Positions 60,207-64,000 of a DNA stretch of 64,000 nucleotides are shown in pieces. Position 1 is the stretch's first letter. Each line of letters opens with the position of its first letter. The stretch covers positions 1 through 64,000 of the forward strand of contig NZ_FMBC01000019.1 of the NCBI RefSeq assembly GCF_900094795.1, read 5' to 3'. The position numbers and the translations under genes are program-made. The notes beneath the pieces were generated by a model, which saw only the letters and a program-made list of their open reading frames with translations, had not been told where the DNA came from and searched no databases. This DNA comes from Kosakonia oryziphila (GTDB lineage Bacteria; Pseudomonadota; Gammaproteobacteria; Enterobacterales; Enterobacteriaceae).

Positions 60207-62468
60207 ATGACAATACATAACCACACTCTCGGTTTCCCTCGCGTCGGCCTGCGTCGCGAGCTGAAAAAAGCGCAAGAAAGTTACTGGGCGGGGAATTCTT
60301 CTCGCGAAGATCTGTTGGCGGTAGGGCGCGAGCTGCGCGCCCGTCATTGGGATCAGCAAAAACAGGCCGGGATCGACCTGCTGCCGGTCGGTGATTTCGC
60401 CTGGTACGACCATGTTCTGACCACCAGCCTGCTGCTGGGCAATGTGCCGGCTCGTCATCAGAACAACGACGGCTCTGTCGATATCGATACCCTGTTCCGT
60501 ATCGGCCGAGGTCGCGCACCGACTGGCGAACCGGCGGCAGCGGCAGAGATGACCAAATGGTTTAACACCAACTACCACTACATGGTGCCGGAATTCAGCA
60601 AAGGCCAGCAGTTCAAACTGACGTGGGTGCAACTTCTGGATGAAGTGGACGAAGCGCTGACACTGGGACATAAGGTAAAGCCCGTACTGCTTGGGCCGGT
60701 CACCTACCTGTGGCTGGGCAAAGTGAAAGGCGAACAGTTTGATCGTTTAAGCCTGTTGAACGACATTCTTCCGGTCTACCAGCAAGTGCTGGCCGAACTG
60801 GCAAAACGCGGTATTGAGTGGGTGCAGATTGACGAACCAGCGCTGGTGATGGAGCTGCCGCAAGCGTGGCTTGATGCCTTCAAACCGGCGTATGACGCGC
60901 TGAACGGCAAGGTAAAACTACTGTTGACCACCTATTTTGAAGGCGTCACCCCGAACCTGGACACCATTACCGCGTTGCCAGTGCAGGGTTTGCATGTCGA
61001 TCTGGTACACGGTAAAGACAACGTTGCACAGTTGCATCAGCGTCTACCTGCCGACTGGCTGCTCTCTGCCGGTCTGGTGAATGGCCGTAACGTCTGGCGT
61101 GCCGATCTGAGTGAAAAATATGCGCAGATTAAAGATGTGGTCGGCAAACGCCCACTGTGGGTCGCCTCTTCCTGCTCGCTGCTGCACAGTCCTATCGATC
61201 TGAGCGTTGAGACGCGTCTTGATGCCGAAGTAAAAAGCTGGTTCGCTTTCGCCCTGCAAAAATGCGAAGAACTGGCGCTGTTGCGTGATGCCCTGAACAG
61301 CGGTAACACAGAAAAACTGAATGAATGGAGCGCCCCGATCCAGGCGCGCCGCCACTCTACCCGTGTGCACAACCCGGCGGTGGCAAAACGTCTGGCGGCG
61401 ATCACCGCGCAGGACAGCCAGCGCGCACGTCCTTATGCTGAGCGCGCACAAGCGCAGCGCGTGCGTTTCAACCTGCCTGCGTGGCCGACCACAACTATCG
61501 GCTCGTTCCCGCAGACCACCGAGATCCGCGGCTTGCGTCTGGATTTTAAACAGGGACGTTTAGATGCGGGCAATTACCGCTCCGGCATCGCTGAACATAT
61601 TAAGCAGGCGATTATCGAACAAGAGCGTTTGGGGCTGGATGTGCTGGTACACGGCGAAGCAGAACGTAACGACATGGTGGAATACTTCGGTGAACACCTT
61701 GATGGTTTCGTCTTTACGCAAAATGGCTGGGTGCAGAGCTACGGCTCTCGCTGCGTGAAGCCGCCAGTGGTGATCGGCGACGTGAGCCGCCCGGAAGCGA
61801 TTACCGTCGAGTGGGCTAATTACGCGCAATCGCTGACCGACAAACCGGTCAAAGGCATGCTGACCGGGCCGGTCACCATCCTCTGCTGGTCTTTCCCGCG
61901 CGAAGATGTCACTCGCGAAATCATCGCCAAACAGATCGCGCTAGCGCTGCGTGATGAAGTGGCCGATCTGGAAGCCGCCGGTATTGGCATCATCCAGATC
62001 GACGAACCGGCACTACGCGAAGGTTTACCGCTGCGCCGCAGCGAGTGGGAGGCTTACCTGGCGTGGGGCGTCGAAGCGTTCCGTATTAACGCGGCGGTGG
62101 CGAAGGATGACACGCAGATCCACACACATATGTGTTATTGCGAATTCAACGACATCATGGATTCCATTGCCGCGTTGGATGCTGATGTGATCACCATCGA
62201 AACCTCTCGTTCGGATATGGAACTGCTGGAGTCGTTTGAAGAGTTTGAATACCCGAACGAAATCGGACCGGGTGTATACGACATTCACTCCCCAAACGTG
62301 CCGAGCGTGGAATGGATTGAAGCCCTGTTGCAAAAAGCGACGCAGCGCATTCCGGCACAGCGTCTGTGGGTGAATCCGGATTGTGGTTTGAAAACCCGCA
62401 GTTGGCCGGAAACCCGCGCCGCGCTAGCTAATATGGTGAAAGCTGCGCAGAACCTGCGTCAACAATAA
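60207..62468 (+). CDS. metE: Cobalamin-independent methionine synthase
   Basis: A 753-aa zinc enzyme methylating homocysteine from methyltetrahydropteroyl-triglutamate. It has two homologous barrels; the C-terminal one binds zinc by HTHMCYC (His and Cys near 641-643), Glu near 665 and the Cys in NPDCGLKTR near 726. IQIDEPAL occurs in both halves. AAAGGAAG ribosome site. Controlled by MetR and MetJ. Confidence 0.97.
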   Translation: MTIHNHTLGFPRVGLRRELKKAQESYWAGNSSREDLLAVGRELRARHWDQQKQAGIDLLPVGDFAWYDHVLTTSLLLGNVPARHQNNDGSVDIDTLFRIGRGRAPTGEPAAAAEMTKWFNTNYHYMVPEFSKGQQFKLTWVQLLDEVDEALTLGHKVKPVLLGPVTYLWLGKVKGEQFDRLSLLNDILPVYQQVLAELAKRGIEWVQIDEPALVMELPQAWLDAFKPAYDALNGKVKLLLTTYFEGVTPNLDTITALPVQGLHVDLVHGKDNVAQLHQRLPADWLLSAGLVNGRNVWRADLSEKYAQIKDVVGKRPLWVASSCSLLHSPIDLSVETRLDAEVKSWFAFALQKCEELALLRDALNSGNTEKLNEWSAPIQARRHSTRVHNPAVAKRLAAITAQDSQRARPYAERAQAQRVRFNLPAWPTTTIGSFPQTTEIRGLRLDFKQGRLDAGNYRSGIAEHIKQAIIEQERLGLDVLVHGEAERNDMVEYFGEHLDGFVFTQNGWVQSYGSRCVKPPVVIGDVSRPEAITVEWANYAQSLTDKPVKGMLTGPVTILCWSFPREDVTREIIAKQIALALRDEVADLEAAGIGIIQIDEPALREGLPLRRSEWEAYLAWGVEAFRINAAVAKDDTQIHTHMCYCEFNDIMDSIAALDADVITIETSRSDMELLESFEEFEYPNEIGPGVYDIHSPNVPSVEWIEALLQKATQRIPAQRLWVNPDCGLKTRSWPETRAALANMVKAAQNLRQQ

Positions 62469-62476
62469 ACAGCTAT

Positions 62477-62514
62477 GCGCCGCTGGATCGTCCCCCGGCG
62501 GCGTTCTTTAAGGC
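62477..62514 (+). terminator. metE terminator
   Basis: GCGCCGCTGG and CCGGCGGCG form a stem around TCGTCCC, then TTCTTT. The rest of the 264-bp gap to ysgA has no gene; a second hairpin GCCGGGGA-GTTT-CCCCCGGC (62707-62726) follows the ysgA stop without a T run. Confidence 0.65.
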
Positions 62515-62732
62515 ATGGTGCAGAATGCTGCTATACGTGTTTTTGTGGGGGCGATTTCTTATTTCTGGCAGGGTAATAGCAGTTTCTTGATGCCATCGAC
62601 GTTTTTTCTTAATGAAAAATGAAGGCTCCATATAAATCAGTTTTCCATCTCACCTTTAATACGGTCAGAAATTCTCATAGTAGAGTTTTATCTTTAACAT
62701 TACTGGCCGGGGAGTTTCCCCCGGCACGAATA

Positions 62733-63539
62733 TTATTTTTTATTGTACTGGGCAAACCATGCCAGCATGCGTTGCCAGCCATCTTTTGCCGACTCTTCAT
62801 GATAACTCGGGCGGTAATCGGCATTAAAGGCGTGGCCCGCTTCCGGGTAAACCACAATCTCGGCAGTGGCGTTGGCTGCCCGCAGCGCCTGGCGCATAGT
62901 TTCCACGCTTTCGAGCGGAATGCTGGTATCCTGCGCGCCGTATAAACCCAGTACTGGCGCGGTCAGATCGATCGCGACATCTACCGGATGGCGCGGCGAG
63001 TTGAGAGATTTCTCCCCCACCAGTTTACCGTACCAGGCCACAGCGGCTTTCAACTGTGGGTTATGCGCCGCATACAGCCAGGCGATACGCCCACCCCAGC
63101 AAAAACCGGTGATCAACAACTGATGTGCGTTACCGCCATTGCGTGCCGCCCAACTGGCGACGTGGTCGAGATCGGCCAGTACCTGGGCATCCGGCACCTT
63201 GCTGACCAGCCCGCTCAGTAGCGTCTGGATATCGGCGAAATCATTCGGATCGCCCTGGCGGAAGTAGAGCTCAGGCGCAATGGCGAGGTAACCTTCCAGC
63301 GCCAGGCGTCGGCAGAGATCACGGATATGTTCATGTACGCCGAAAATCTCCTGTACCACAATGATGATCGGCAACGGGCTATCGGCATTTTTGGGACGAG
63401 CGTGAAACGCAGGCATATTGTCGCCCTGCGTAGGAATGGAGGTTTCGCCTGTGATTATGGCATCCTCTGGTGTGTGAACGATGGTGGAAGCGTGAGGCGA
63501 AGCCGCAGGTGCAAAGCCTGGTTGTTTGTTGGTTGTCAT
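62733..63539 (-). CDS. ysgA: Dienelactone hydrolase-family protein YsgA
   Basis: A 268-aa alpha/beta hydrolase. The nucleophile motif is GFCWGGRIAWLY (Cys near residue 146), VVQEIFGVHEHIRDLCRR is the N-terminal signature, and the His is in GHAFNADYR. Its substrate is unknown. I chose MTTNKQPGFAP, with GGAG 8 nt before, over an ATG 12 nt upstream. It is divergent from udp. Confidence 0.93.
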   Translation of the reverse strand: MTTNKQPGFAPAASPHASTIVHTPEDAIITGETSIPTQGDNMPAFHARPKNADSPLPIIIVVQEIFGVHEHIRDLCRRLALEGYLAIAPELYFRQGDPNDFADIQTLLSGLVSKVPDAQVLADLDHVASWAARNGGNAHQLLITGFCWGGRIAWLYAAHNPQLKAAVAWYGKLVGEKSLNSPRHPVDVAIDLTAPVLGLYGAQDTSIPLESVETMRQALRAANATAEIVVYPEAGHAFNADYRPSYHEESAKDGWQRMLAWFAQYNKK

Positions 63540-63660
63540 GGCATTCTCCATACCCTTTTATTAGCGCTCCAATAACTATAGACGGGAAGGTCTGGCACGC
63601 GCACAAATCCCCGTTTCATCGACTATCTTTGCTGCAGCGTTGCGAGATGCAACATTTTAA

Positions 63661-63676
63661 TGTGATATAAATCACT
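63661..63676. promoter_or_regulatory. CRP site 1 of udp
   Basis: TGTGATATAAATCACT, nearly perfect CRP consensus, 140 bp upstream of udp. Confidence 0.85.
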
Positions 63677-63712
63677 AAATTATGGAAATGATATGCAAAC
63701 ATTTTCTTTCGT

Positions 63713-63728
63713 GGTGATGTCAATCACG
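63713..63728. promoter_or_regulatory. CRP site 2 of udp
   Basis: GGTGATGTCAATCACG, 52 bp after site 1. The spacing between two CRP sites leaves room for a CytR dimer (ATGCAAACATTTTCTTTCG lies between), as at other CytR-regulated nucleoside promoters. Confidence 0.8.
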
Positions 63729-63800
63729 AAAACGGACAGGCGCCTTCTGTAAAGTGGCGTTTTGCCTCTCCTGATAAAACCAACCACAGAGGAGTCTGTT

Positions 63801-64000
63801 ATGTCCAGGTCTGATGTTTTTCATCTCGGTCTCACCAAAAACGATTTACAAGGGGCTACGCTGGCTATCGTCCCTGGCGATCCGGAGCGTGTGGAAAAGA
63901 TCGCCGCGCTGATGGATAAGCCGGTCAAGCTGGCATCTCACCGCGAATTTACCAGTTGGCGTGCCGAACTGGATGGCAAACCGATTATTGTGTGTTCCAC
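63801..64000 (+). CDS. udp: Uridine phosphorylase (partial, runs off the window)
   Basis: The first 66 residues of uridine phosphorylase ([20 protein letters not shown]), which splits uridine to uracil and ribose-1-phosphate. The N-terminal phosphate-binding segment [12 protein letters not shown] is present. GAGGAG lies 8 nt before the ATG. The CRP/CytR region upstream fits pyrimidine salvage control. Confidence 0.96.
   Translation, partial: MSRSDVFHLGLTKNDLQGATLAIVPGDPERVEKIAALMDKPVKLASHREFTSWRAELDGKPIIVCS

Overview
The window is chromosomal DNA of an enterobacterium (Enterobacteriaceae) with gene order and protein lengths close to Escherichia coli, but not E. coli itself. TrxA, normally almost invariant between Escherichia and Salmonella, differs here at several positions (GLV for GAI near residues 22-24, [11 protein letters not shown] for IADEYQGKLTV). 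Several genes I know from K-12 at these places are missing: rffG and rffH inside the wec operon, aslB and aslA before glmZ, and yigE, yigF and yigG around corA. I cannot name the species.

Layout: the end of an rRNA operon equivalent to rrnC (23S 3' end, 5S, tRNA-Asp, tRNA-Trp; 1-606); hdfR, maoP, comM (664-3487); the isoleucine/valine block ilvLXGMEDA-ilvY-ilvC with an intact ilvG (3806-13010); a small accessory locus of a frameshifted methyltransferase, a divergent Rrf2-type regulator and a CxxC membrane protein (13179-14796); ppiC, rep, gppA, rhlB, trxA, rho (14839-22117); the enterobacterial common antigen operon wecA to wecG without rffGH (22362-33230); yifK and four tRNAs (33487-35424); glmZ with GlrR/sigma54 signals (35523-35942); hemCDXY facing cyaA, cyaY, lptM-dapF-yigA-xerC-yigB, uvrD (35954-49064); corA with a leader peptide (49213-50373); rarD, yigI, pldA, recQ, rhtC, rhtB, pldB, yigL, yigM (50464-59120); metR/metE (59008-62468); ysgA; and the start of udp (63801-64000).

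Functionally this is mostly core metabolism and housekeeping: branched-chain amino acids with attenuation and LysR control, ECA synthesis, tetrapyrrole synthesis, cAMP, DNA helicases (Rep, UvrD, RecQ), transcription termination (Rho) and methionine synthesis. The least ordinary parts lie between genes: three ERIC elements, of which one is inside the ilvGMEDA transcript and one in the metE leader; a BIME between the SOS box and start codon of uvrD; paired palindromes at both promoters of the accessory locus; two TGTC-N10-GACA sites plus a -24/-12 promoter in front of glmZ; and a probable CorL peptide whose stop codon is inside a hairpin. No phage, insertion sequence or CRISPR array was seen. 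The best candidate for an undescribed system is the Rrf2 regulator/methyltransferase/CxxC membrane protein locus.
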